A stretch of DNA of 64,000 bases. Source: Streptomyces sp. ML-6 (GTDB lineage Bacteria > Actinomycetota > Actinomycetes > Streptomycetales > Streptomycetaceae). This document shows positions 1 to 7,881 of this stretch, piece by piece. Position numbers and translations under genes: made by a program. Positions within the stretch are counted from its first letter, which is position 1, and every line of letters begins with the position of its first letter. The DNA is taken from positions 186,001-250,000 of the forward strand of contig NZ_JAOTIK010000002.1 in assembly GCF_030116705.1 (NCBI RefSeq), written 5' to 3'. Below the pieces are notes generated by a model, which saw only the letters and a program-made list of their open reading frames with translations, made no database searches and had not been told where the DNA came from.

Positions 1-101
1 GACGAGTGCCACTGTGCCGCCACCCAGACCGTCAGCACCGGCTGCGCCAGGCTGTAGCCGAGCAGCAACGCGTCCTTGGGCGTGTGCTTCCAGATCCGCA
101 C
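1..101 (-). CDS. Membrane protein, N-terminal fragment (cut by left edge)
   Basis: A GTG at 101 is preceded by a perfect GAGGAG ribosome site (107-112) with five bases spacing, which overlaps the stop of the amidinotransferase gene. The 33 visible residues begin MRIWKHTPKDALLLGYSLAQ and continue with a hydrophobic stretch, so this looks like the first membrane helix of an integral membrane protein. The rest lies outside the window. The start resembles fatty-acid desaturase or hydroxylase type membrane enzymes, but that is a weak impression from too few residues. The position, 9 bases after the previous stop, indicates that it belongs to the same operon as the amidinotransferase. Confidence 0.5.
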   Translation of the reverse strand, partial: MRIWKHTPKDALLLGYSLAQPVLTVWVAAQWHS

Positions 102-110
102 GGTGACTCC

Positions 111-1199
111 TCAGAGGTAACTGCACAGCGTTCCGCGGCGGCGCACGTCGAGCGTCGCGCAGTGGAACGAGCCGCCGAAGCTGTTGAAGTTGCGGAAGTT
201 GCACAGGATCGGGGTGAAGCCGAAGTTCTTGAGCACCTGGATCATCGGCTCGTCCTGGCGCTCGACGATCACCCGGTCCTCGTCCAGCATCAGGATGTTC
301 ATGTTGATCCACTTGCTGGTCATGTACAGCGGGTGGGTGTCGGGCAGGACCGGCCGGGGGGCGGGCCTGACGTCCCAGCCCCTGAAGAGGTCCGGCACCT
401 TCGGCACGCGCTCGGGGTTGACGAGGAGTTTCCCGGGGGCCATCGGCACCAGGGTCGCGTCGATGTGCATGGGGTGGGTGTCGTTGAACTCGAGTACGTG
501 GATGCGGTATTCGTCGCCGAGGTGGCGCCGCAGCCACTCGATGCCGAAGTCGTTGGTCACGTTGCTCTTCTGCGCGATGATGTCGCGTCCGCACCGGGTG
601 AAGTCCGCGGCGTCGAAGGTCGGTTCGAACTCGGTGACGACCAGGTGGGGGGAGCCGTCCGGGCGGGGGCGCTCGGTCCATTCCTGGTCGAACTGCTCGT
701 CCGTCAGCTCGGGCTTCGGGCCGGCGCTCCACCTGGCGCCGCCCCGGAAGTACTCCTTGAGCAGGGGGCGGTAGGCGAGCGATTCGTAGTAGCGCGAGCG
801 CCAGGCCATCGGGCACTCGATGATGTCGTCGCCGACCACCAGGAGCGCGTCGCGCGGCATCGCGGCGTACATGCCGCTGCTGGTCCAGTGCAGGGTGCTG
901 TAGGTCGTGCGCTGCGCGAGGGGTTCGGGCCGCCGCACGACCACGCCCTCCGCCCGGAGGATGTGCGCGAACTCCTCCAGCTCCCGGCGCGCGGCCTCGA
1001 CCCGCTCGGCGGGGAAGGGCCGGCCCGCCTGGCTGCGGAACGTCTCGTGCATGTCCTGCGGCAGCACCGGGGGCAGCGCCTCGTGCCACGGCGGGAAGCT
1101 GGCGTCGTCGACGATCCCGACGATGACCTCCTCCAGCGGGTCCCATTCGGTGTACGAACACACGGGCCCGGCCGTAGCGGTGTCGTTGTGCCCAGTCAT
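111..1199 (-). CDS. Arginine:glycine amidinotransferase (AGAT-like)
   Basis: This 362-residue protein should move the amidino group of arginine onto glycine or another amine, giving guanidinoacetate or a guanidino product plus ornithine. Similarity to vertebrate GATM is obvious along the whole length: the N-terminal SYTEWDPLEEVIVG, the central MPRDALLVVG and APMAWRSR-like blocks, and the catalytic triad: Asp in FDAADF (residues 195-200), His245 in HPMHIDAT and Cys347 in GGSFHCATLDVRRRG. All key residues are present, so it should be active. The ATG overlaps the thioesterase stop (TGATG), which couples it to the NRPS-accessory operon. In cylindrospermopsin biosynthesis (CyrA) a related enzyme makes the guanidinoacetyl starter. 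Whether this one makes a free precursor or modifies a tailored amine cannot be read from sequence. Confidence 0.93.
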   Translation of the reverse strand: MTGHNDTATAGPVCSYTEWDPLEEVIVGIVDDASFPPWHEALPPVLPQDMHETFRSQAGRPFPAERVEAARRELEEFAHILRAEGVVVRRPEPLAQRTTYSTLHWTSSGMYAAMPRDALLVVGDDIIECPMAWRSRYYESLAYRPLLKEYFRGGARWSAGPKPELTDEQFDQEWTERPRPDGSPHLVVTEFEPTFDAADFTRCGRDIIAQKSNVTNDFGIEWLRRHLGDEYRIHVLEFNDTHPMHIDATLVPMAPGKLLVNPERVPKVPDLFRGWDVRPAPRPVLPDTHPLYMTSKWINMNILMLDEDRVIVERQDEPMIQVLKNFGFTPILCNFRNFNSFGGSFHCATLDVRRRGTLCSYL

Positions 1200-1966
1200 C
1201 ACATCTGCCTTTCGGTAGTACGGGACAGCCCTTCCGCGAGTTCCTGCCGCAGCACCCGGGGCGCGGCGAGGAACGAGTGGTGCGTCCCGGGGAGTTCGAC
1301 GTGCCGGAACTGTCCCGGCGCGGCGTACGGGGCCCAGCCGGCCATCTGCTGCGGCCGGATCTCCACGTCGTACCGCCAGCCGATCGACCGCACCCGGCTG
1401 GGCAGGACGACCGGTTCGTCGAGGCGGTAGAGCTGGTTGGCGGTGAGGTCGGCGCGCATCACCCGCAGGCTCAGCGCCAGGACGTCCGGGTGCGGTTCGC
1501 CTCCCATGACGCGGGTCTGGCGGGCGAGTTCGGCGGTCAGCTGCCGGTCGTTCATCGACAGGTAGCGTCCGTAGGGGCCCAGGTGCGGGGCGACCTGGGA
1601 GGAGACGAACACGCAGGCCGGGGCGGGGAGCCCGCTCCCGGCGATCGTCACCGCGGTGGCGAAGGCGGCCAGTGCGCTCCCGCAGTGGCCGAAGAAGCCG
1701 TAGGGGCGGTCCAGGTGGGGTTCCAGGCTGCCGACGAGTTGTTCGGCCAGTTCCTCGTAGGTGCCGAAGTGCGGTTCGCGCAGGCGGTTCTCCCGGCCGG
1801 GCGGTTGCAGCAGGCACACCTCGATGTCCGAGCCGCCGTCCGTGATCCGGCGCGGCCACCGGTTGAACATGGATGCGCCGAGTCCGGAGTACGGGAAGCA
1901 GAACAGCCGGGCCGTGCAGTCGTCGCGCACGGGCCGCAGGAAGGTCTTGTCGCGCGGGGCCCTCAC
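1199..1966 (-). CDS. Type II thioesterase with Cys nucleophile
   Basis: A 255-residue alpha/beta hydrolase of the GrsT/RifR type II thioesterase family, which hydrolyses acyl or aminoacyl groups from carrier proteins. Family landmarks are LFCFPYSGLGAS near residue 20, LQPPGRENR near 53, the nucleophile elbow FFGHCGSAL (residues 91-99) and the terminal GTHHSFL with the catalytic His. The elbow is GHCGS instead of the usual GHSMG: Cys95 replaces the Ser, and the last Gly of GxSxG is Ser. The GTG start at 1966 overlaps the P450 stop (GTGA), and the end overlaps the amidinotransferase ATG. It probably either releases the amino acid matured on the neighbouring A-PCP protein, as NikP2 does in nikkomycin synthesis, or edits stalled carriers. 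Confidence 0.88.
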   Translation of the reverse strand: MRAPRDKTFLRPVRDDCTARLFCFPYSGLGASMFNRWPRRITDGGSDIEVCLLQPPGRENRLREPHFGTYEELAEQLVGSLEPHLDRPYGFFGHCGSALAAFATAVTIAGSGLPAPACVFVSSQVAPHLGPYGRYLSMNDRQLTAELARQTRVMGGEPHPDVLALSLRVMRADLTANQLYRLDEPVVLPSRVRSIGWRYDVEIRPQQMAGWAPYAAPGQFRHVELPGTHHSFLAAPRVLRQELAEGLSRTTERQM

Positions 1967-3255
1967 ACGGTCACCGGTCCGTCCTCGGCCACCGCCGCCT
2001 CGATGGTGCGGCGCGCCCCCGGGGAGAGCCGGGCGCGCAGCGGCAGGCTCTTGATGCCGGCCACGAAGTTGGACGCCAGGTGTTCCACGGGGCCGGCGAG
2101 GGTGAAGCGTTCCACGGCGGGGACGAGCGTTCGGAACAGCGCGTCCAGCGCGATCCTCGCCAGGGGTGCGCCGATGCAGTAGTGCGGGCCGAAGCCGAAG
2201 GCCACGTGCCGGTTGGGGCTGCGGGTGAGGTCGAACCGGTAGGGGTCGGCGAAGATCTCCTCGTCGCGGTTGGCCGAGCCGAGCCAGGCCACCACCGCGT
2301 CGCCCTCCCGGATGTGCCGGCCGCGCAGGTGGGTGTCGCGGGTGGCGTGGCGCAGGAAGTGGTTGGCCGGGGACGACCAGCGCAGGCCCTCCTCGATCGC
2401 GGTGGAGGTCAGCGAGGGGTCGGCCCGCCAGCGGTCCCACTCCCGGGGGTGGTCGACGAGTGCGAGGACGGTGGCGGCGACGGCGTGCGGTGTGGTGACG
2501 TTCGCGCCGAGGAGCAGGCTGTAGCAGTTGTAGACGAGTTCGTCGTGGCGCAGCGGGCGCCCGTCCGCCTCCATGCCGAGCAGGAACCCCACCAGGTCGT
2601 CGCCCGGGTCGCGGCGGCGCCTGCGCACCAGGCCGGAGAAGTAGGCGAACAGTTCGTGGTGGGCGGCGGCCAGGGTGCCGTGTCCCTCGGAGTGCCGGTA
2701 GTCGGCGTCCTGCGGGGCGATGGCCGTGGTGGTCAGCCGGGTCAGCCGGTCCCAGTCCTCCTCCGGCAGGCCCATCAGCGTGCCGGTGAACGCCATCGGG
2801 AAGCGGGCGCCCGCCTCGGCCAGGTCCCACACCCCGCCGTCGAGCAGCGGTGCGAGCATGCGGTGCACCACGCGGCGGACCTGCGGGTTGTAGGGGCGCA
2901 GGGCCTGGTGGGAGAGCACCTTGGCCATCGGCTTGCGCAGCGCGGTGTGCACCGGCGGGTCGCTGGCAGCCATCATCCGGTTGCCCGCGGGGTCGGTGCC
3001 GCCCAGTACGGACAGCAGGGTGCCCCTGCTGGAGGTGAACCTGGTGTGGTCGCGCAGCACGGTGTTGACGTCGTGGTACCGGGTGACCGACCAGAAGGAG
3101 CGCCCGTCGGGGAGGGTGCTCAGGTGCACGGGGGTGTGGCGGCGCATCCGGGCCCAGAGGGGGTGGGGGTCGCCGGTGGCGTAGAAGTCGTGGTCCGACA
3201 GGTCGACCGCGCCGGGGCCGGGGCCGTCGTCGTGGGGCGGGGCGGTGATCCTCAC
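1963..3255 (-). CDS. Cytochrome P450 (candidate hydroxylase of a PCP-bound amino acid)
   Basis: A 430-residue soluble bacterial P450. The heme loop FGFGPHYCIGAPLARI and the ExxR helix (EEGLRW) are intact. The oxygen-activating I-helix reads LLLGANVTTPHAV, so the usual Asp/Glu before Thr is Val. The GTG start at 3255 overlaps the stop of the A-PCP gene (GTGA), so the two proteins are made together. An A-PCP didomain coupled to a P450 and a thioesterase is the standard arrangement for beta-hydroxylation of a carrier-bound amino acid (NovH/NovI, NikP1/NikQ). With the Val-like code of the A domain, a hydroxyvaline-type product is the first hypothesis. It could instead act on the finished compound. 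Confidence 0.9.
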   Translation of the reverse strand: MRITAPPHDDGPGPGAVDLSDHDFYATGDPHPLWARMRRHTPVHLSTLPDGRSFWSVTRYHDVNTVLRDHTRFTSSRGTLLSVLGGTDPAGNRMMAASDPPVHTALRKPMAKVLSHQALRPYNPQVRRVVHRMLAPLLDGGVWDLAEAGARFPMAFTGTLMGLPEEDWDRLTRLTTTAIAPQDADYRHSEGHGTLAAAHHELFAYFSGLVRRRRRDPGDDLVGFLLGMEADGRPLRHDELVYNCYSLLLGANVTTPHAVAATVLALVDHPREWDRWRADPSLTSTAIEEGLRWSSPANHFLRHATRDTHLRGRHIREGDAVVAWLGSANRDEEIFADPYRFDLTRSPNRHVAFGFGPHYCIGAPLARIALDALFRTLVPAVERFTLAGPVEHLASNFVAGIKSLPLRARLSPGARRTIEAAVAEDGPVTV

Positions 3256-4970
3256 CTGTGGTCCTCCCCCGCGGCGAGCATCTCGGCGAGTTCCGCGACG
3301 GTCGGGTGTTCGTAGAAGGCGACCGGGGCCACCGTGCGTCCGTACCGCTCGTCGATCTCGACGGTGATCCGGGTGGCCATCAGCGAATGTCCGCCCAGCT
3401 CGAAGAAGTCGTCGTCGACGCCCACTTCGTCGATCTGCAGCAGGTCGGCCCACAGTTCGGCGAGCCATCTCTCGTGCTCGTCGGCCGGGGCGCGGTAGTC
3501 GGTGCTCAGCTCCGGGCGGCCGGGCATGGTCGTCGCGGCGAGTTGGGCGCGGTCGGTCTTGCCGTTGCGGTTCAGCGGCAGCTCGTCGACGCGCAGGTAG
3601 ACCGCGGGGATCATGTAGCGCGGTACGAGTGCGGCCAGGTGGGTGCGGAGTTCGGCCGTGGTGAGCGTGCGCTCGGTGACGTAGAAGGCGGCGAGGATCC
3701 GTTCGCCGTGCGGCCGTTGGGCGACGACCGCGGCGTCGTCGATCTCCGGGTGGGTGCGCAGGGCCGCCTCTATCTCGTTCGGCTCGACCCGAAAGCCGCG
3801 GATCTTGAGCTGGAGGTCGGTGCGGCCGAGGAATTCCAGGGCCCCGTCGGGGCGGCGCCGGGCCAGGTCGCCGGTGCGGTGGAGCCGTCCGCCGGGAGTG
3901 GTGGCGAACGGGTCGGGGAGGAAGCGTGCCGCCGTCAGGGCCGGGTCGCCCTGGTATCCGTGGGCGAGTCCGGACCCGCCCGTGTACAGCTCTCCGGGCC
4001 GGCCCTCGGGCACCGGCAGCAGGTGCTCGTCGAGGAGGTGCACGGTGCTGCCGGTGAGGGGTACGCCGATGGGCACCGGGCCTTCGCCGACCGCCCCGGT
4101 GACCACGTGGCAGGTGGTGAACGTGGTGTTCTCGGTGGGGCCGTACCCGTTGACCAGTCTGATGTCGGGCAGTTCGCGCAGCGCCCGCTCGACATGGGCG
4201 GTGGAGAGCACGTCGCCGCCGGCGATCAGGTGCCGCAGTCCGCGCATGCCCCGCAGCCGGTGGGCGGTGACCACGGAGTGGAACAGCCCGGCGGTCAGCC
4301 ACAGGGTGGTGACGCCCTCCCGCCGGACCAGGTCCTCGATGCCGGCCGGGGAGGGGTCCTCGGGCGGGGCGACGACCAGGCGGGCGCCGTTGAGCAGCGG
4401 GCCCCACAGTTCGAGTGTCGACGCGTCGAAGGCCACGGGGGCCAGGAGCAGGAAAACGTCGTCGGGCCGTATCGGCAGCAGTTCCTGTTCCCGTACGAGG
4501 CGGATCACCGCGCGGTGCGGGACGCACACGCCTTTCGGGGCGCCGGTCGAGCCGGAGGTGTAGGCGAGGTACGCCGTGCTCTGGGGGCCGGATCCGGGCA
4601 GGGGCGCCGGGTCCGGGGCGGCGGTCGCGGCGGCCAGCAGTTCGGGCGTCACCACGAGTTGGGCTCCCGCGTCCTTGAGCACCAGTGCCCGGCGCTCCTC
4701 GGGCTGCTGCGGGTCCAGGGCGAGGTAGCAGCCGCCCGCCTTGAGCACGGCCAGCAGGGTCACCACCAGGTCGGCCGACCGCGGCAGGTCGACGGCCACC
4801 CGGGACTCGGGGACCACGCCGAGCTCGCGCAGGTGTCCGGCCAGGAGGCCGGCGCGCGCGTCCAGTTCGGCGTACGAGAGGGTGGCGTCGGGCGCGCTGA
4901 CCGCGACGGCATCGGGCCGGGCGGCCACTTGACGGGCGAACGCGGCGGTGATGGTGCTCGCGTGGTGCAT
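3252..4970 (-). CDS. Stand-alone NRPS adenylation-carrier didomain (A-PCP), valine-like code
   Basis: This 572-residue protein consists of an A domain (residues about 15-480) and a C-terminal PCP whose phosphopantetheine Ser529 lies in ELGGHSLMATR. Core motifs are YTSGSTGAPKG (A3), NGYGPTENT (A5), GELYTGG (A6), YRTGD-like HRTGDLARR (A7) and NRNGKTD (A10). The pocket residues read by eye from A4-A5 are D-A-L-W-I-G-G-T-F plus Lys, one change from the classical valine code DAFWIGGTFK, so L-valine or a close analogue is the likely substrate. There is no condensation domain, so the aminoacyl-PCP is a platform for modification by the co-transcribed P450. The ATG at 4970 starts exactly at the conserved N-terminal block. 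Confidence 0.93.
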   Translation of the reverse strand: MHHASTITAAFARQVAARPDAVAVSAPDATLSYAELDARAGLLAGHLRELGVVPESRVAVDLPRSADLVVTLLAVLKAGGCYLALDPQQPEERRALVLKDAGAQLVVTPELLAAATAAPDPAPLPGSGPQSTAYLAYTSGSTGAPKGVCVPHRAVIRLVREQELLPIRPDDVFLLLAPVAFDASTLELWGPLLNGARLVVAPPEDPSPAGIEDLVRREGVTTLWLTAGLFHSVVTAHRLRGMRGLRHLIAGGDVLSTAHVERALRELPDIRLVNGYGPTENTTFTTCHVVTGAVGEGPVPIGVPLTGSTVHLLDEHLLPVPEGRPGELYTGGSGLAHGYQGDPALTAARFLPDPFATTPGGRLHRTGDLARRRPDGALEFLGRTDLQLKIRGFRVEPNEIEAALRTHPEIDDAAVVAQRPHGERILAAFYVTERTLTTAELRTHLAALVPRYMIPAVYLRVDELPLNRNGKTDRAQLAATTMPGRPELSTDYRAPADEHERWLAELWADLLQIDEVGVDDDFFELGGHSLMATRITVEIDERYGRTVAPVAFYEHPTVAELAEMLAAGEDHR

Positions 4971-5015
4971 GCAGTCCTCCTCTGCTGGGTTCTCCGGCTT
5001 CGCCGGCCGGGCCGG

Positions 5016-5723
5016 TCAGTGGCTGTGCCGCAGCCCGTCGGGGACCGCCGTCCACACCGCGGCGGCGGTGGCGACGAGGTGACCGGACGCGGTGTGGACC
5101 GAGCTGCCGACGCTCACCGTGCGGCCGTGCGCGCCGAGCCGCTCGGCGACCACCACGTGGGGCGTGTCGGGCTCGATGCGGCCGGGGACGACGACCGAGA
5201 GCCTGCTGAGCACCTGCGGGGCCGGACGCCCGTCGACCCAGCCCCCGGGGCAGTCGAGCACGCACCACAACATGTCCGGGTCGTCGGTGCGCGGTGTCCA
5301 GGGGCAGGCCACGGTGTGCGGCCGGCCGGGTACGGCCCCGGGGGTCAGGTGCAGCCCGTCGGTGCGGCGGGGGCCGCAGGCGAAGCAGGTCGGGAACGGG
5401 TGCTCGGTGCGGCCGGGGAAGCGACGGGCCGCGATCCGCGCGGTGGTGAGGTCGACCGGAGGCACCGCCCACGGGGCCCGGCCCGCCGAGGAGACGGTGG
5501 CGACCAGGGTGTCGCCCGCGCGGACGGAGACACGTTTGCCGACGCCCTTCACCTCCATCGGGGTTTCCAGTGGTGGGGCGGCGAGCAGCGTCACGGCCAC
5601 TGGCGGCTCCAGACCGGAAGCGCGGGCGAAGACCGCGCACGCATACCCGCCATGGGCTGAGTGCGCAGGACCGTTGAAGGCGCGACCGATGGTCGCGCTC
5701 GCTGTTGCTTTTGCGCCTGCCAC
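5016..5723 (-). CDS. Hotdog-fold acyl thioesterase-like protein
   Basis: A 235-residue protein that starts the minus-strand operon, 45 bases upstream of the A-PCP gene. The N-terminal half has a hotdog-type segment (FNGPAHSAHGGYACAVFA, residues 16-33). A central CFACGPRRTDGLHL motif is typical of a poorly described double-hotdog thioesterase-like family. No nucleophile can be named with certainty. Its place beside a free carrier protein suggests hydrolysis or proofreading of carrier- or CoA-bound acyl groups, but this is inference. The start at 5723 is the first Met; no strong ribosome site decides between it and a slightly later start. Confidence 0.65.
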   Translation of the reverse strand: MAGAKATASATIGRAFNGPAHSAHGGYACAVFARASGLEPPVAVTLLAAPPLETPMEVKGVGKRVSVRAGDTLVATVSSAGRAPWAVPPVDLTTARIAARRFPGRTEHPFPTCFACGPRRTDGLHLTPGAVPGRPHTVACPWTPRTDDPDMLWCVLDCPGGWVDGRPAPQVLSRLSVVVPGRIEPDTPHVVVAERLGAHGRTVSVGSSVHTASGHLVATAAAVWTAVPDGLRHSH

Positions 5724-6030
5724 AAGAGGTCATGGTGTCCGGGGGCGTGCTCACCGAGGTGGCAGCCGCCGACGTCCCGGCCGGGCGATCGTCTCTGCTC
5801 AGGGCCGCTTCGGCAGGGGCGATACGGGAGTCCCACGGCGGACGGCGCCGAAGTGTCCACCGCACGCGCGGCCGGGTCGTCTCCCGTACCGAATCCACTG
5901 CCGTCCCACCGGACGGCCTTCTGGTCTCGGTCTCCGTCGCACGCGGGCGGTCCCCGGGCGGCCGGGAGGTGCCAGGCCGGCGGGCGACGATGGGGGCGGC
6001 CTGTGCGGAACGAGCGTGAGGGAGTCTGGA
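5724..6030. other. Divergent intergenic region
   Basis: About 300 bases lie between the minus-strand operon start (5723) and the plus-strand flavoprotein start (6031). It must hold the promoters of both transcripts. I see a GAGGGAG ribosome site at its right end (for 6031), but no convincing -35/-10 pair, palindrome or repeat. Confidence 0.4.
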
Positions 6031-7182
6031 ATGGACGTTCCATCCTCTGCCGGGGTGGTGATCGTCGGTGGCGGGATCATGGGCACCAGCGTCGCGTTCC
6101 ACCTGGCCGAGGCCGGCGTGCGCGACGTGGTGCTGGTCGAGCGGGACGAGCTGGGGTCGGGCTCCACGTGCAAGGCCGCCGGCGGGGTGCGCGCGCAGTT
6201 CTCCGACGCGCTCAACATCCGTCTCGGCGCCCGCGGTCTGGCCGCCTACCACCGCTTCGGCAGCCGGCCCGGACAGGACGTGGACCTGCGCACCCCGGGT
6301 TACCTGTTCCTGCTCTCGCGGCCGCAGGACGTGGAGTCCTTCGAGGCGGGCGTCGCCCTCCAGAACGAACTGGGCGTGCCGAGCAGGATGGTGGGGCCGG
6401 ACGAGGCCAAGCGGCTGTCTCCGCTGATCGAGACGGACGGGCTGCTGGCCGGGGCGTTCTCGCCGCAGGACGGGTACTGCACACCGGAGTCGGCCCTCCT
6501 CGGGTACGCCGTCGGGGCCAGGCGCCACGGCGCCACGCTGCTGACCGGTTGCGAGGTGCTCGGGATCGAGACCCGGGGCGGGGAGATCCGCGCCGTGCAC
6601 ACCACCGGCGGCCGGATCGGGACGTCGACGGTCGTCTGCGCGGCGGGCGCCTGGTCGTCCGCGGTGGGCGAGATGGTGGGCGTCCGCCTGCCGGTCACCC
6701 CGTACCGCAGGCAACTGGCGTTCACCGAGCCGGTCGCGCCCGGCGTGCCGGTGCCGATGACGCTCGACTTCTCCTCGGCCTTCTACTTCCGGCGCGAGGG
6801 CCGGGGCCTGATGTTCGGCATGTCCGATCCGAAGGAGCCGCCGGGCTTCCGGCTCGACCGCACGGACGAGTGGCTGTCCGAACTCGCGCAGAAGATGGCC
6901 ACGCGGGTGCCCGGCGTGCTCGGCACCGGTATCACCGGCGGGTGGGCGGGCCTGTACGAAGTCACCCCGGACCACAACGCCCTGATCGGAGAGGCCCCGG
7001 AGGTCGGCCGTTTCCTCTACACCACCGGGTTCTCCGGGCACGGCTTCATGCAGGCGCCGGCCGCCGGAGAGATCGTGCGCGATCTGGTGCTGGGCAGGGA
7101 GCCGTTCGTCGACGTCGGCCCCCTGGACGCGCGGCGGTTCGACGGCGCCGCACAGCTGCGGACGGAGAGCAACTATGTCTGA
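6031..7182 (+). CDS. FAD-dependent amino acid oxidase-like protein (DAO/sarcosine oxidase family)
   Basis: A 383-residue flavoprotein with the N-terminal dinucleotide site VVIVGGGIMGTSVAFHLAE (residues 9-27), the acidic residue ending the second strand (VLVERDE), and a C-terminal FAD-contact block (GLYEVTPDHNALIGE, then TTGFSGHGFMQAP). This is the DadA / glycine oxidase / sarcosine oxidase fold, which oxidises a C-N bond next to a carboxyl group to an imine. The start is fixed by GAGGGAG eight bases upstream of ATG. Its stop overlaps the start of a free PCP gene, which overlaps MbtH. The tight cassette suggests the substrate is an aminoacyl or peptidyl group on that PCP or the A-PCP protein. 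Oxidation of free glycine or guanidinoacetate is an alternative. Confidence 0.88.
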   Translation: MDVPSSAGVVIVGGGIMGTSVAFHLAEAGVRDVVLVERDELGSGSTCKAAGGVRAQFSDALNIRLGARGLAAYHRFGSRPGQDVDLRTPGYLFLLSRPQDVESFEAGVALQNELGVPSRMVGPDEAKRLSPLIETDGLLAGAFSPQDGYCTPESALLGYAVGARRHGATLLTGCEVLGIETRGGEIRAVHTTGGRIGTSTVVCAAGAWSSAVGEMVGVRLPVTPYRRQLAFTEPVAPGVPVPMTLDFSSAFYFRREGRGLMFGMSDPKEPPGFRLDRTDEWLSELAQKMATRVPGVLGTGITGGWAGLYEVTPDHNALIGEAPEVGRFLYTTGFSGHGFMQAPAAGEIVRDLVLGREPFVDVGPLDARRFDGAAQLRTESNYV

Positions 7183-7462
7183 CCGGGCAGGACCCGAGAA
7201 CCCCGGGAGCACGGCCGCCGCTCCCGCCGATCCCTCGGCGGTGATCGCCGGCTCCTGGCGCGCGGTGCTCGGCGTGCCGGCGCTCACCGAGGACGACGAT
7301 TTCTTCGAGCTCGGCGGCGACTCGATCATGGTGACCCGGATCGTGTCCTACCTGCGGCGCGAACTGGGGGTCGAGGTGGACATGGTGCAGGTGTGGGAGA
7401 CCCCGCTGTTCGGTGAGTTCCGGGACGCGGTGACGGCGCAGATGGGAGAGGGAACGACATGA
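7175..7462 (+). CDS. Free-standing peptidyl carrier protein
   Basis: A 95-residue carrier protein with a single PCP domain. The phosphopantetheine attachment motif DDFFELGGDSIMVTRIV (Ser in GGDS) is intact, followed by the typical helix 3 and helix 4 segments. It begins inside the end of the oxidase gene (8-base overlap) and ends inside the MbtH gene (ATGA), so all three are translationally coupled. A discrete PCP next to an NRPS that ends in a C domain without its own downstream A-PCP makes it a candidate acceptor-substrate carrier for that terminal C domain. Confidence 0.93.
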   Translation: MSDRAGPENPGSTAAAPADPSAVIAGSWRAVLGVPALTEDDDFFELGGDSIMVTRIVSYLRRELGVEVDMVQVWETPLFGEFRDAVTAQMGEGTT

Positions 7463-7695
7463 GCACGCACAACGGCACCGGTGACGAGGGTGACGGGAAC
7501 GAGACCCGCTACGGCGTCGTGATCAACGACGAGGAGCAGTACTCGATCTGGCCCGCGCACCGAGAGGTCCCGGCGGGCTGGCGGGAGACCGGAACGCAGG
7601 GGACCAAGCAGGAGTGTCTGGACCACATCGACGTGGTGTGGACGGACATGCGGCCCCGGAGCCTGCGGGAGCAGATGGCCGCACAGGAGGCGTAG
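7459..7695 (+). CDS. MbtH-like protein
   Basis: A 78-residue MbtH-family chaperone of adenylation domains. The signature NDEEQYSIWP, the WP/GW pair and the C-terminal DIVW-like segment HIDVVWTDMRPRSLR are present. MbtH proteins bind A domains and are needed for their solubility or activity. The likely partners are the A-PCP protein at 3252-4970, the NRPS at 9022-14976, or both. It starts on an ATGA overlap with the carrier gene. A strong inverted repeat follows 136 bases downstream. Confidence 0.96.
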   Translation: MSTHNGTGDEGDGNETRYGVVINDEEQYSIWPAHREVPAGWRETGTQGTKQECLDHIDVVWTDMRPRSLREQMAAQEA

Positions 7696-7830
7696 CCGGG
7701 CGCCCGGCCTCCGTGCACCGGTTCCGCTACGGTGCACCGGGGCCGGAGTTCCGGGTTCGTGGTCCGGGTCCCGAGGCCGTCGTACGTGTCCCGGAGCCGG
7801 ACTCGGAGTCCTTGTCCCCGAGTCGTGGTC

Positions 7831-7874
7831 CGTGCCGAAGCCCCGGCGGGCAACCCCGCCGGGGCTTCGGCACG
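7831..7874. terminator. Bidirectional hairpin terminator
   Basis: A perfect 20-base-pair stem (7831-7850 with 7855-7874) closes on a CAAC loop. It sits between the convergent MbtH gene (+) and the 2OG oxygenase gene (-), eight bases from the latter's stop. There is no clear U-tract, as is usual in high-GC actinomycetes. It probably ends transcription from both sides. Confidence 0.85.
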
Positions 7875-7881
7875 GGCTCTC

